Origin: Mycobacterium terramassiliense
GTDB lineage: Bacteria; Actinomycetota; Actinomycetes; Mycobacteriales; Mycobacteriaceae
Reading direction: 5' to 3'
NCBI RefSeq assembly: GCF_900157385.1
Contig: NZ_LT717701.1
Span: forward strand, 1,771,772-1,835,771
DNA length: 64,000 bases
The position numbers and the translations under genes are program-made. Within the stretch, counting starts at the first letter, position 1. Every line of letters starts with the position of its first letter. Shown in pieces: positions 8,612 through 18,040 of the stretch. The notes beneath the pieces are model-generated. The model was not told the origin of the DNA. It worked only from the letters and a program-made list of their open reading frames with translations, and did no database searches.

Positions 8612-9853
8612 ATGACGGCGCGGCGGATGGCGGCCGTCGACGCGCAGTTCTACTGGATGTCGGCCAAGATTCCCAACGACGAGTTCCTGCTCTACGCGTT
8701 CGACGGCGAACCCGCGGATTGCGCGCGCGCCGTCGAGCAGGTGTGCGCGCGGGCGCGCGCGTGCCCGGACCTGGCGCTGCGGGTCGCCGAGCGGGGCCGG
8801 CTGGCCTATCCGCAGTGGGTGCCGGCCGCCCCCGGGCCCGAATGGGTGGTCCGCCACGACCTGGCCGACCCCGGCTGGCGCGAGTGCCTGGGGGCCGTCG
8901 TCGCCCTCGCCGACGACCAATTGGACGTCCGGACGATGCCGTGGCGGCTGCACGTGTTCACCCCGGTGTTCGGCATCCCGGGCGTTGCCGGGCCGGGCAG
9001 CGTCGCGGTCATGCAGGTCGCGCACCCGCTGGCCGACGGCGCCCGCGCCTCGGCGATGGCGGCCTGGCTGTTCGGGCGGGCGGTGCCGGTGCCGGAGGTG
9101 GCGGCGCCGTCGGCGGGTTTCTTGCCGTGGCGGGCGATCGAGGCGGCGCGCGCCCATCGCCGGCTGGTCCGCGACACCCACGCCGGGTTGCTGGCGCCGG
9201 GGGCCGGGTCGCGGCCGCCGCAACCGACCAACGCCCGGCCCGGCGGCACCCGGTCGGTGCGCACGCTGGTGCGGCGCCGTTCGCAACTGCGCGGCCCGAC
9301 GGTCACCGTCGGGGTGCTGGCGGCGGTGTCCACGGCGCTGTCCACGCTGCTCGGCGAGGGAACCGACACTTTGGGCGCCGAGGTGCCGATGAGCAAACCC
9401 TTTGTGCGGCAGGCGCACAACCACTTCGGGAACGTGGTCGTCGGGCTGTACCCGCAACTCGGCCCCGCTGCCCGGGTGGAGCGGATCGCGGCCGAGTTGG
9501 CGAACGCGCGGCGCCGCTTCGAACACCCGGCCACGCGGGCCGCCGATCGGGCCTTTGCCGCGGTGCCCGCGGCGTTACTGCGTTGGGGCGTCGCGCAGTT
9601 CGACCCTTATGTCCGGCCCACGCAGGTGTCCGGCAACACCGTGGTGTCCAGCGTCAACCGCGGGAACGCCGATCTGAGCTTCGGGGGAGCGCGGGTGGTG
9701 CTGACGGCCGGATACCCGGCCCTGTCGCCGGCGATGGGGCTGACTCACGGGGTGCACGGCATCGGCGACACCATAGCGGTCAGCGTGCACGTCGCCGAGT
9801 CGGCCATCGCCGACATCGACACATATCTCGAGCTGCTCGACGCGGAGCTGTGA
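8612..9853 (+). CDS. WS/DGAT-like acyltransferase, degenerate active-site motif (Rv1125 type)
   Basis: 413 aa. The N-terminus (AAVDAQFYWM) resembles the start of wax-ester synthase/diacylglycerol acyltransferases. The family active site HHxxxDG is here AHPLADG (137-143): the first His is Ala, while the second His (138) and the Asp-Gly remain. The C-terminal half contains FGNVVVGLYPQL and SVNRGNADLSF, like the second half-domain of this fold. It starts 4 bp after ephC, so the two are co-transcribed. Acyl transfer is possible but not certain with one His lost. Confidence 0.75.
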   Translation: MTARRMAAVDAQFYWMSAKIPNDEFLLYAFDGEPADCARAVEQVCARARACPDLALRVAERGRLAYPQWVPAAPGPEWVVRHDLADPGWRECLGAVVALADDQLDVRTMPWRLHVFTPVFGIPGVAGPGSVAVMQVAHPLADGARASAMAAWLFGRAVPVPEVAAPSAGFLPWRAIEAARAHRRLVRDTHAGLLAPGAGSRPPQPTNARPGGTRSVRTLVRRRSQLRGPTVTVGVLAAVSTALSTLLGEGTDTLGAEVPMSKPFVRQAHNHFGNVVVGLYPQLGPAARVERIAAELANARRRFEHPATRAADRAFAAVPAALLRWGVAQFDPYVRPTQVSGNTVVSSVNRGNADLSFGGARVVLTAGYPALSPAMGLTHGVHGIGDTIAVSVHVAESAIADIDTYLELLDAEL

Positions 9854-9856
9854 ATT

Positions 9857-10462
9857 CTATTGCGCGTCATCGGATCTCGCCGCCTCCGCGCGGGTCAGCC
9901 CGACGGCGCCGATCAGCTCCTCGTGCAGCTCGAACCACACGGTGTGGTAGGAGTCGATGAGCGGCCGGCTCAGCCACGCGGTGTCGCCGGCTTTGACTTT
10001 GTCCAGCGCGGCAAGCAGTTTCGTCGCGTAGAAGCCCAGCCGCGGCACCTGGACCGCGGCGGCCTCGATGATCGGCACCACCCGCGCGTGCACCTCGTCG
10101 AGGCGGGCCAGCACCGCGGCGTCGTAGTCGGCGTCGTCGTGGGCGTTGGGCGCGTCCCCCCTGACTTGCCAATCGGTGACCAGCGACTTGAACTCGGTGT
10201 TCACCGGCCGAAACTCGCGATAGGCGGCGGTTATCGCGTCCGAGTCGATCCCCCGGCGCTCCTGCTCGAGCAGCGTCTCGAGCCGGGCCCGGCCGCTGGG
10301 GCTGATCCGCAGGGTCGCGTCGTCGAGCAGCAGCCCCGCCGCGGTGAGCCGCTCGACGACGTCGGCGATGTCGCCGGGATCCCGGCCCAGGGTCGAGGCC
10401 AGCTCCGCGGGACGCACCCGGCCCTTCAGCCGGACCGCCTGCAGCACCGCCAGTTCGGTCAT
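9857..10462 (-). CDS. Winged-helix domain protein (Rv1126c type)
   Basis: 201 aa. Residues 1-60 look like a MarR/winged-helix domain (VRPAELASTLGRDPGDIADVVERL, then a wing with a short acidic stretch). The rest is helical and unrecognised. The start overlaps the stop of ppdK by 4 bp (ATGA), so it is translated with ppdK. A regulator or accessory protein of PpdK would fit this conserved pairing, but no function is established from the sequence. Confidence 0.8.
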   Translation of the reverse strand: MTELAVLQAVRLKGRVRPAELASTLGRDPGDIADVVERLTAAGLLLDDATLRISPSGRARLETLLEQERRGIDSDAITAAYREFRPVNTEFKSLVTDWQVRGDAPNAHDDADYDAAVLARLDEVHARVVPIIEAAAVQVPRLGFYATKLLAALDKVKAGDTAWLSRPLIDSYHTVWFELHEELIGAVGLTRAEAARSDDAQ

Positions 10463-12030
10463 TCGGCGACCTCGGCCGTCAACCGGATCGCGGCCAGCAT
10501 GACGGTCAGCGGGTTTGCGGAGACCACGTCGTGGCGGCCGGCCTCCAATGCCGCGCGCACCGCGGCATCGGAGGTGTCATCCAGCCTCGGGTGCTCGCCG
10601 GTGGCATGGGCGCGCAGCGGGCTGATGCGCCGTGCGATGCCGGCCAGCTCGCGCAACTCCGGGGTGTCGCTCTCCGACCAGGCCGACGGGCTCAGAGTGC
10701 CTTCGCGCACTTCGCCTTCGTAGCCGTCGACGGTGATCTGCCTGCCTGCCAGCGCTGCGGCGGCGCCGCGACCGCAGCCCACCACGGCCACCCGGCCGAG
10801 TTCGCGGCTGACCACCGCCGCGTGGCTGGCGGCGCCGCCGACCTCGGTGACGATGCCCTGGGCGGCCAGCATCCCCAGGACGTCCTCGGGCCTGGTGTGG
10901 TCGCGCACCAGGACGACGCGCTCACCCCGGTCGGCGGCGCCCAGCGCCTCGTCGACGTCGGTGTAGGCCGTCCCCGATGCCACGCCCGGACAGGCGGGCA
11001 GGCCCTTGGCCAACAGGGGTGCGGCCAAACGCGTTTCGGGCTGCAACGCGGGCTGCAGCAAAGCCGCGACGTGCGCCGGCGTCACCCGGCGCAGGGCCTC
11101 GGCATCGTCGATGAGGCCCTCGCCGCGCAGTTGCAGGGCCAGCCGCACCGCGGCCTGGGCCGAGAGCTCGGCCGCCCGCGTCTGCAGCAGCCACAATTTG
11201 CCGTCGTCGACGGTGAACTCGATCTCCTGGATGTCCGACGCGAGCCGCTCCAGGCCGCGGGCGGCGTCCGTCAGCTCGTCGTAGACGGCCGGTTGCTCGT
11301 CCCGCAGCGCCGAGATCGGCGCGACGTCGATCAGTCCCGAAACGACGTCGTCGCCCTGGCCGCCGGGCAGCCATTCACCGAAGGGCTCGGCGGCCCCGGT
11401 GACGGGGTTGCGCGAAAAAAACACCCCGGCACCGGAATTGGGGCCCCGGTTGCCGAACACCATCGCCTGCACGACGACCGCGGTGCCGCCGCCGCCGCCG
11501 TCGAGGCCGTAGTGGGCGCGGTAGGCGAGCGCCCGGGGCGAATCCCACGAGGCGAACACCGCGGCGATGCCGGCCCGCAGCTGCGCGTAGGGGTCGGCGG
11601 GCACGGGTTGCCCGACGACCCGCTCATACATCGTCGTGAACCGCCGCCGGGTGTCGCGGGCGAACCCCGGGCCGCCTTCGGAGATGAGCGCCCGCTCGAC
11701 GGCGTCGTTCATGCCCACATCCAAGATGGTGTCCATCATGCCGGGCATCGAGTGGGTGGCTCCCGAGCGCACGCTGACCAGCAGCGGCCGCGGGCCCCGG
11801 CCGAACGTCCGTGAGGTCTCCGCCTCCAGCCAGCGCATCCGGTCGAGCACGTCGTCCCAGATCGCGTCTATCGTCGCCGCGGGCTGGGCGAGGTAGTCGA
11901 GGCCCACCTCGGTGGTGAGGCAGAACGCCGGCGGCACCGGCAGGCCCTGCCGGCGCATCGCGTCGATGCCGTGGCCCTTGTTGCCGAGCAGCTCGCGCGG
12001 GTGGCGCGTGCCGCCGTCCAGCGCGACCAC
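10459..12030 (-). CDS. ppdK: Pyruvate, phosphate dikinase, N-terminal part only
   Basis: 523 aa. It contains the PPDK nucleotide-binding (ATP-grasp) half and the swivelling phosphohistidine domain (GGAASHAAVVSRELG, His in SHAAVV). It stops there: the PEP/pyruvate TIM barrel that completes the roughly 870-aa enzyme is absent. M. tuberculosis PpdK is similarly short, so this is the normal mycobacterial form and not a recent break. Full PPDK converts PEP, AMP and PPi to pyruvate, ATP and Pi. The start is uncertain: GTG 12030 gives a protein opening at the conserved region, but the only good ribosome-binding sequence (AGGGAG, about 12055-12060) is 25 bp upstream. Confidence 0.85.
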   Translation of the reverse strand: MVALDGGTRHPRELLGNKGHGIDAMRRQGLPVPPAFCLTTEVGLDYLAQPAATIDAIWDDVLDRMRWLEAETSRTFGRGPRPLLVSVRSGATHSMPGMMDTILDVGMNDAVERALISEGGPGFARDTRRRFTTMYERVVGQPVPADPYAQLRAGIAAVFASWDSPRALAYRAHYGLDGGGGGTAVVVQAMVFGNRGPNSGAGVFFSRNPVTGAAEPFGEWLPGGQGDDVVSGLIDVAPISALRDEQPAVYDELTDAARGLERLASDIQEIEFTVDDGKLWLLQTRAAELSAQAAVRLALQLRGEGLIDDAEALRRVTPAHVAALLQPALQPETRLAAPLLAKGLPACPGVASGTAYTDVDEALGAADRGERVVLVRDHTRPEDVLGMLAAQGIVTEVGGAASHAAVVSRELGRVAVVGCGRGAAAALAGRQITVDGYEGEVREGTLSPSAWSESDTPELRELAGIARRISPLRAHATGEHPRLDDTSDAAVRAALEAGRHDVVSANPLTVMLAAIRLTAEVAE

Positions 12031-12112
12031 GGGATTGATGCGGGTCGTGGTGTACTCCCTCGTCGTGCGGCCCGGCCTATCGGGACCTTCCCGGCAGGCC
12101 CCGACGAGTATG

Positions 12113-12450
12113 TCAGTACCGCCCGCGTAGCAGCCCGAAACCGAAGCTCGTGCCCGACCTGCGGCGCAACGCCAGGTGAATCCACAGCGGTCCGTAGGGC
12201 TCGAGCAGCCGCGCCGGCGTCAGCTCGCCGGCGTCGACGGTCTCGAAGCCGAGCTCGCCGACCAGGCCGGCGGTCACCGATTTGGCCTCCGGCCGTGGCG
12301 AATTCGTTGGTCTCGACCGCGTCGAGCGACGCGTACTCGGGGTCGTCGGGGTGCGGACGCCGACCATGACCCGGTGGCCCCGGTCGTGCCACGTGGTGCC
12401 CAAGGCGTTGCCGACGTTGCCGGCCCGATGACCGCGATCTTGATGTCGCG
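12113..12450 (-). pseudogene. Broken NADPH-dependent F420 reductase-like gene
   Basis: Minus-strand fragments of one Rossmann protein are spread over different frames. KIAVIGP is followed, after a one-base loss, by NVGNALGTTWHDRGHRVMVG. Then DPEYASLDAVETNEFATA appears in another frame, and finally a C-terminal LLEPYGPLWIHLALRR typical of F420-dependent NADP reductase relatives. The centre is missing, so the gene is about half normal length. An AAGGAG ribosome-binding site survives before the first fragment, whose start codon now reads ATC. Frameshifts plus an internal deletion make a functional product very unlikely. Confidence 0.7.
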
Positions 12451-12492
12451 CTCCTTTCCGGTTCGCGATGGCCACCCGCTAGGTTTGCACCT

Positions 12493-13002
12493 ATGAATGT
12501 GTATGACGTCGGGTTACTGATCCTGCGGCTGGTGCTGGGACTGACGCTCGCCGCGCATGGCTTCAACAAGTTCTTCGGCGGCGGCCGCATACCGGGCACC
12601 GCGCGCTGGTTCGAGAGCATCGGCATGAAACCCGGCAAGTTTCACGCCACCGTGGCCGCGACCACGGAGATGGCCGCCGGGCTGGGCCTGGCGGCCGGGT
12701 TGCTGACGCCGATCCCCGCCGCGGGCTTCGTTTCGCTGATGCTGGTCGCGGCGTGGACCGTGCACCGCGCCAACGGCTTCTTCATCGTCAAGGAGGGCTG
12801 GGAGTACAACCTGGTGCTGGCCGTCAGCGCCGTCGCGGTGGCCACGCTGGGCGCCGGTCGGTTGAGCCTGGACTGGGTGATCTTCGGCAAGAACTGGTAC
12901 GACGGCTGGCCAGGGCTGATTATCTCGGCGGGGCTCGGCCTCGCCGGCGCCGTCGGGCAGTTGCTGATCTTCTACCGGCCACCGGTCAAGCAGACGGGCT
13001 AA
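12493..13002 (+). CDS. DoxX-family membrane protein
   Basis: 169 aa with four hydrophobic segments and the DoxX opening (LILRLVLGLTLAAHGFNKFFGG). DoxX-like proteins are four-helix inner-membrane proteins; in M. tuberculosis one member works with SodA and SseA in a membrane-associated oxidoreductase complex, but this copy has no such neighbours. It follows the broken F420-reductase-like gene, divergently oriented. Single gene, probably its own promoter. Confidence 0.85.
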   Translation: MNVYDVGLLILRLVLGLTLAAHGFNKFFGGGRIPGTARWFESIGMKPGKFHATVAATTEMAAGLGLAAGLLTPIPAAGFVSLMLVAAWTVHRANGFFIVKEGWEYNLVLAVSAVAVATLGAGRLSLDWVIFGKNWYDGWPGLIISAGLGLAGAVGQLLIFYRPPVKQTG

Positions 13003-13056
13003 GCCACTGGATACACCAGGAGCCGGAAAAGCAACTGGCTGCGGGCCGGGCGTGGG

Positions 13057-14091
<1,035 letters not shown>

Positions 14092-14266
14092 CGCTATCCT
14101 CCCGCTCGTCATCGAGCGTTCGGGCGGATGCGCGTCGCCGCCCATCCGGACGCTCGTCTGGAATCGAATTCAGGATGCGGGGGATGCGGCGTGCGAAACG
14201 TCGGTCAAAGCACGTAATAGCGCACGTTGGGGGGTCGTAGATTCGCGCGCCGGCGGTGCTTAGCGA

Positions 14267-17200
14267 TCAGCTGCGACCGGTGACTTCCTGGGCGAGTTGC
14301 ACGCGGGAGCTGATGCCCAGTTTCGCGTACACGTGCGTGAGATGGGTCTGCACCGTGCGCCGGGAGATGAACAGCCGGGCGGCGATCTCGTTGTTGGCCA
14401 GCCCCTCGGCCACCAGCCGCGCGACGTCGCGCTCGGTCGGGGTGAGGGAGGCCCAGCCGCTGGTCGGCCGCTTGCGCTCCCCGCGGCCGCGGCGCGCGTA
14501 GGCGATGGCCTCGTCGAGGGACAGCCCGGCTCCCTCCGCCCACGCGCTGTCGTAGTCCTGCTCGCCCATGGCGTCGCGAAGCGCGGCGACCGTCCGCTCG
14601 TGGTCCGCGTCGTGGATGCGGTACCGCACCGCGCCGATTCGCCGGCGAATCTGGTCCGCCGCGCCGAAGAGCCGCGCCGCGTCGCGATGGCTCAGGCCGT
14701 CCGCGGCCAGCCGCCCCAGGCACTCGAGGATGTCGGGGACGGCCAGGTGCGCCTGGCACTCCGCGGCGCAGCCGAGCGCCTTGTGCGCGTCGCGCTCGGC
14801 CTGGTCGGGTTCGCCCTTGGCGATCGCGATGCGCGCCCGCGTGGTGAGCGCCCGGGCCAGGTGCCAGCCTGCCGACGCCGCGACCTGTTGGTCGGCCCAG
14901 CGTCGGGCCTCGATGAGATCGCCGCGCGCCAATGCCACGTCGGCCATCGGGTTGACGATCGCCGCGCCGAGCTCGCCCTGCGCGCTCAGGCGTTGCTGGG
15001 CGGCCTCGCACGCTACGGTCGCCATTTCCAGGTCGCCGGCGGCCGCCGCCGCGGTGACCAGGACCGCATAGCTGAATCCCTCGTTGTAGGGCCAGAGATC
15101 GGCGGCGGCGTCCAGCGATGCGTCGGCAGTGGCGGTGGCCGCGCCGGTATCGCCCTGGAAAGCGAGTGCCAGGCTGAGGCTCAGCCGGGCTCCCCACCTG
15201 AACAAGACGTCGTGTGCCGCGTCCGCATCGGCGGTCACCGCCTCGAATTGCTCGACGGCCTTGGCCAGATCGCCCTTCATCATCTGCGCCAGGCCGAGGG
15301 TCCAGCGGCACGAGCGCGCGTGGAAGCGGTCACCGATCGCATCGGCGAGCTCGCACCCCTCCTGGGACGCCTCTTCGGCGGCGATCGGGTCGCCCGCGTA
15401 GAACGCGCCGTTGGCCTGCCAGGTCAGGATCTGGGTCAGCCGCCACTGGTCATCGAGCGAGCGGGCGATGCCGATCGCCTCGGCCAGGTACGGGCGGGCC
15501 GCGGCGGCGCTGTAGGAAGCGATCGCGCCGCATGCCGTGAGCGCGCGCGCCAGTAGGGCGGGGTCATCGATCTCGCGGGCGATCGCCACCGCTTGCTGCG
15601 CCTGCTCGAGGTTGTCGCCGATGCTGCGCGACGCGTCGAGCACCGCCTTGTCGGCGAGCGCGCGCCCACGCACCACCGCCGAGATGTCAGAGCGCCGCGC
15701 GTCGTCCTCGGCGAGCGTGGCGTCGAACCAGGCCAGCCCCTCCTGGATGCGGCCCCGCGTCTGCCACAGCGGTTGCAGCGACGACGTCAGCTCCAGCGCG
15801 CGCTCGATGTCACCGGCTTGGCGGCTCCACACGAACGCCGCCCGCAGGTTGTCGATCTCGACCTCGACCTGTTCGATGCGGCGCTGGTGGTCGGCGTCGG
15901 CGGCGCTGTCCAGCAGGGCGGCCAGCGCCGCGTAGTAATCGCGGTGCCGCGAATGCACCTCGTCGGCTTCCCCGGATTCCGCCAGTTTCGCCGCCGCATA
16001 GTGGCGCACCGTCTCGAGCAGCCGGAAACGGGTGCGATCGCCGGCGTATTCGGCCACCACCAGCGACTTGTCCACCAGCTGGGCGAGCCGGTCGAGCACC
16101 TGGTGCTGCTGCGCCGGATCGCCGTCGCCGACGACCCGCGCGGCATCGAGGTCGAAGCCGCCGCGGAACACCGCGAGCCGCCGGAACAGGACGCGCTCCG
16201 GCTCGCTCAGCAGCGCGTGGGACCAGTCGACCGACTCCCCCAGTGTCTTCTTGCGCCGCGTCCCGGCCCGGGGGCCGGTCACGAGCCGGAAGCGGTTGCG
16301 CAGGCCGTCGAGGATCTCGGTCAGCGACATCATCCGCACCCGCGCCGCGGCGAGCTCGATGCCCAGGGGCAGGCCGTCCACGCGAACGCAGATCTCGCGC
16401 ACGGCGGCGCTGTCGTCGACGCCGATGCTGAAATCGGGCCGGGCCAGGCGCGCACGGTCGACGAAGAGTTCGATCGCCTCGTCCGCCAGCGACAGCGACG
16501 GCACCCGCCAGGTCACCTCGCCGGGCACCCCGATCGGCTCGCGGCTCGTCGTCAGGATCGTCAGCTGCGGGCAGGCGCCCAGCAGCGCGACGGCCAGTTC
16601 GGCGCATTCGTCGATCAGGTGCTCGCAATTGTCCAGGACCAGCAGCACCGGCCGGTCACCGAGGAATCGCGCCAGCGTTTCCGTCGCCGAGCGGCCGGGC
16701 TGGTCGGGGAGGCCGAGGGCCCGCATCGCCGCGACCGGCACCACCTCGGGGTCGGTGACCGGCGTCAGGTCGACGAACCACACGTTGCCGTCGAACTCCG
16801 CCGCCGCCTGCGCGGCGACCTGCACGGCCAGCCGCGTTTTGCCGACACCGCCGGGACCGGCCAGGGTCACCAGCCGGTTCTCATACAGGGCCTTGACGAC
16901 GTCGTTGGTCAGGGTGACGCGACCCACGAACCGCGTCAGCTGCACCGGCAGGCCGTGCGGGACGACGCTTCCGGTGGTGCGCAGCGGCGGGAATTCGACG
17001 TCCAGGTCGGAGTGGCAGAGCTGCGCCACCCGCTCGGGGCGGGGAAGACCGCCGAGCTGGTGGGTGCCCAGATCGGTCAGCCAGGCGTCGGCCGGCAACT
17101 GGTCGATGACCAGGTCGCGCGTGATGCCCGAGAGCAAAATCTGGCCGCCGTGCGCCAGGTGGCGCAGGGCGGCCGCCCGCTCGGGGGTCGAGCCGACATA

Positions 17201-17506
17201 CTCGCCGGCGTCGCCGAGCTGCACCTCGCCGGTGTGCAGGCCGATGCGCAGCCGGATCGGCGCCAGCGGCGCCCGCTGCAACGCCACGGCACACGCCACC
17301 GCGTCGGTCGCGTGGGCGAACGCGGCCAGGCAGCCGCCGCCCGCGCCCGCCGAGTCCGCCAGCACGCCGTCGTGGGCGGGGACGATCTCGGCGGCGGCTC
17401 GGCCCAGCCGCGCGAGCGCCGCCGTCGTTTGCTCCGGCTGGCTCTCCCACAGTCGCTCGGAGCCCTCGAAATCGGCGAGCAGCAGGGTCACCGTTCCTGT
17501 GGGCAT
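14267..17506 (-). CDS. Large LuxR-type regulator with cyclase-like and ATPase domains
   Basis: 1079 aa, same architecture as M. tuberculosis Rv0386/Rv1358/Rv2488c. Residues 1-170 resemble a class III cyclase domain: the first metal Asp is kept (LLADFEG, D12), but the second is lost (GAGGGCLAAF where GDG is expected), so catalysis is unlikely. An AAA/STAND NTPase follows, with Walker A GPGGVGKT at 217-224 and Walker B VLLVLDNCEH, then a long TPR-like helical region. A LuxR HTH occupies the last 59 residues (1021-1079). ATG 17506 is preceded by GAGGGAG. Such proteins are ligand- and ATP-gated transcription activators; target genes are unknown. Confidence 0.9.
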   Translation of the reverse strand: MPTGTVTLLLADFEGSERLWESQPEQTTAALARLGRAAAEIVPAHDGVLADSAGAGGGCLAAFAHATDAVACAVALQRAPLAPIRLRIGLHTGEVQLGDAGEYVGSTPERAAALRHLAHGGQILLSGITRDLVIDQLPADAWLTDLGTHQLGGLPRPERVAQLCHSDLDVEFPPLRTTGSVVPHGLPVQLTRFVGRVTLTNDVVKALYENRLVTLAGPGGVGKTRLAVQVAAQAAAEFDGNVWFVDLTPVTDPEVVPVAAMRALGLPDQPGRSATETLARFLGDRPVLLVLDNCEHLIDECAELAVALLGACPQLTILTTSREPIGVPGEVTWRVPSLSLADEAIELFVDRARLARPDFSIGVDDSAAVREICVRVDGLPLGIELAAARVRMMSLTEILDGLRNRFRLVTGPRAGTRRKKTLGESVDWSHALLSEPERVLFRRLAVFRGGFDLDAARVVGDGDPAQQHQVLDRLAQLVDKSLVVAEYAGDRTRFRLLETVRHYAAAKLAESGEADEVHSRHRDYYAALAALLDSAADADHQRRIEQVEVEIDNLRAAFVWSRQAGDIERALELTSSLQPLWQTRGRIQEGLAWFDATLAEDDARRSDISAVVRGRALADKAVLDASRSIGDNLEQAQQAVAIAREIDDPALLARALTACGAIASYSAAAARPYLAEAIGIARSLDDQWRLTQILTWQANGAFYAGDPIAAEEASQEGCELADAIGDRFHARSCRWTLGLAQMMKGDLAKAVEQFEAVTADADAAHDVLFRWGARLSLSLALAFQGDTGAATATADASLDAAADLWPYNEGFSYAVLVTAAAAAGDLEMATVACEAAQQRLSAQGELGAAIVNPMADVALARGDLIEARRWADQQVAASAGWHLARALTTRARIAIAKGEPDQAERDAHKALGCAAECQAHLAVPDILECLGRLAADGLSHRDAARLFGAADQIRRRIGAVRYRIHDADHERTVAALRDAMGEQDYDSAWAEGAGLSLDEAIAYARRGRGERKRPTSGWASLTPTERDVARLVAEGLANNEIAARLFISRRTVQTHLTHVYAKLGISSRVQLAQEVTGRS

Positions 17507-17533
17507 ACGCTCCCTCACGCGAGGGCCATGCCT

Positions 17534-17549
17534 TTTACATGACCGTAAA
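17534..17549. promoter_or_regulatory. Inverted repeat upstream of the LuxR-type gene
   Basis: TTTACATGACCGTAAA, two 5-bp arms around 6 bp, 28 bp before the start of the regulator gene. It lies where an operator or activator site would sit. Short arms make chance occurrence possible. Apart from this, the stretch 17550-17869 is GC-rich with no convincing gene. Confidence 0.35.
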
Positions 17550-17869
17550 TCCCCGCGCACACCAGTTTCGCTCATGGCCGCCGCCAAGGGTCGAATACCA
17601 CCCGAAAACTATTGAGGTCACCGGGGCGGCGGGGCCTACCGGCGGCGGCCCCGGGCACCCGGGCCGACCATTTGCCGGGGGCGGCCCTACGACCCCGCAC
17701 CTCGCTGCATTTACGACCCCTCATGCTGAGTATCTACGCGATTCGACCGACGTTAGTTCGACGTCGGACCCCGCATATTTGACTCGCTTGGACGAGAAGC
17801 CGGGGCCGGTATCGCAATTCGCTGCGCTTTCGCCGATCGCCCGGACGGCTTGGGAACGGGAGGACGGCG

Positions 17870-18040
17870 ATGTCGCACCTGAGGGCGGCCCCGGAGGCGC
17901 CGACGGCGGCGTCGGCGGATCCGGCAGACGGCCGCGCGGCGCTGAGCGCGCCAAACGCGGCGGCCCCGACGACTCCGGCTTATTCGACGGGCCGATGGCG
18001 CTCTCGGGTTTCTGCCACTAACGGCGAAGGACGGGTGTGA
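17870..18040 (+). CDS. Small Ala-rich ORF translationally coupled to the PPE gene
   Basis: ATG 17870 has a strong GGGAGG ribosome-binding site 6 bp upstream and opens a 56-codon frame (MSHLRAAPEAPTAAS...). Its TGA stop (18038-18040) shares one base with the PPE start ATG at 18040. The product is rich in Ala, Pro and Ser and unlike a PE domain or any family I know. The good ribosome-binding site and the TGATG junction suggest real translation, perhaps mainly to bring ribosomes to the PPE gene, where in other loci a PE gene would stand. Confidence 0.45.
   Translation: MSHLRAAPEAPTAASADPADGRAALSAPNAAAPTTPAYSTGRWRSRVSATNGEGRV

Noticed and set aside
15593..17542. 649-codon frame antisense to the LuxR-type regulator
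   Set aside because: It arises from GC-rich codon bias opposite a real gene with clear Walker and HTH motifs; its composition (Arg/His/Gln/Gly) is typical of shadow frames.
17539..18021. 160-codon frame upstream of the PPE gene
   Set aside because: Low-complexity, no start signal, and it overlaps the 56-codon frame at 17870 that has a strong ribosome-binding site and a coupled stop.
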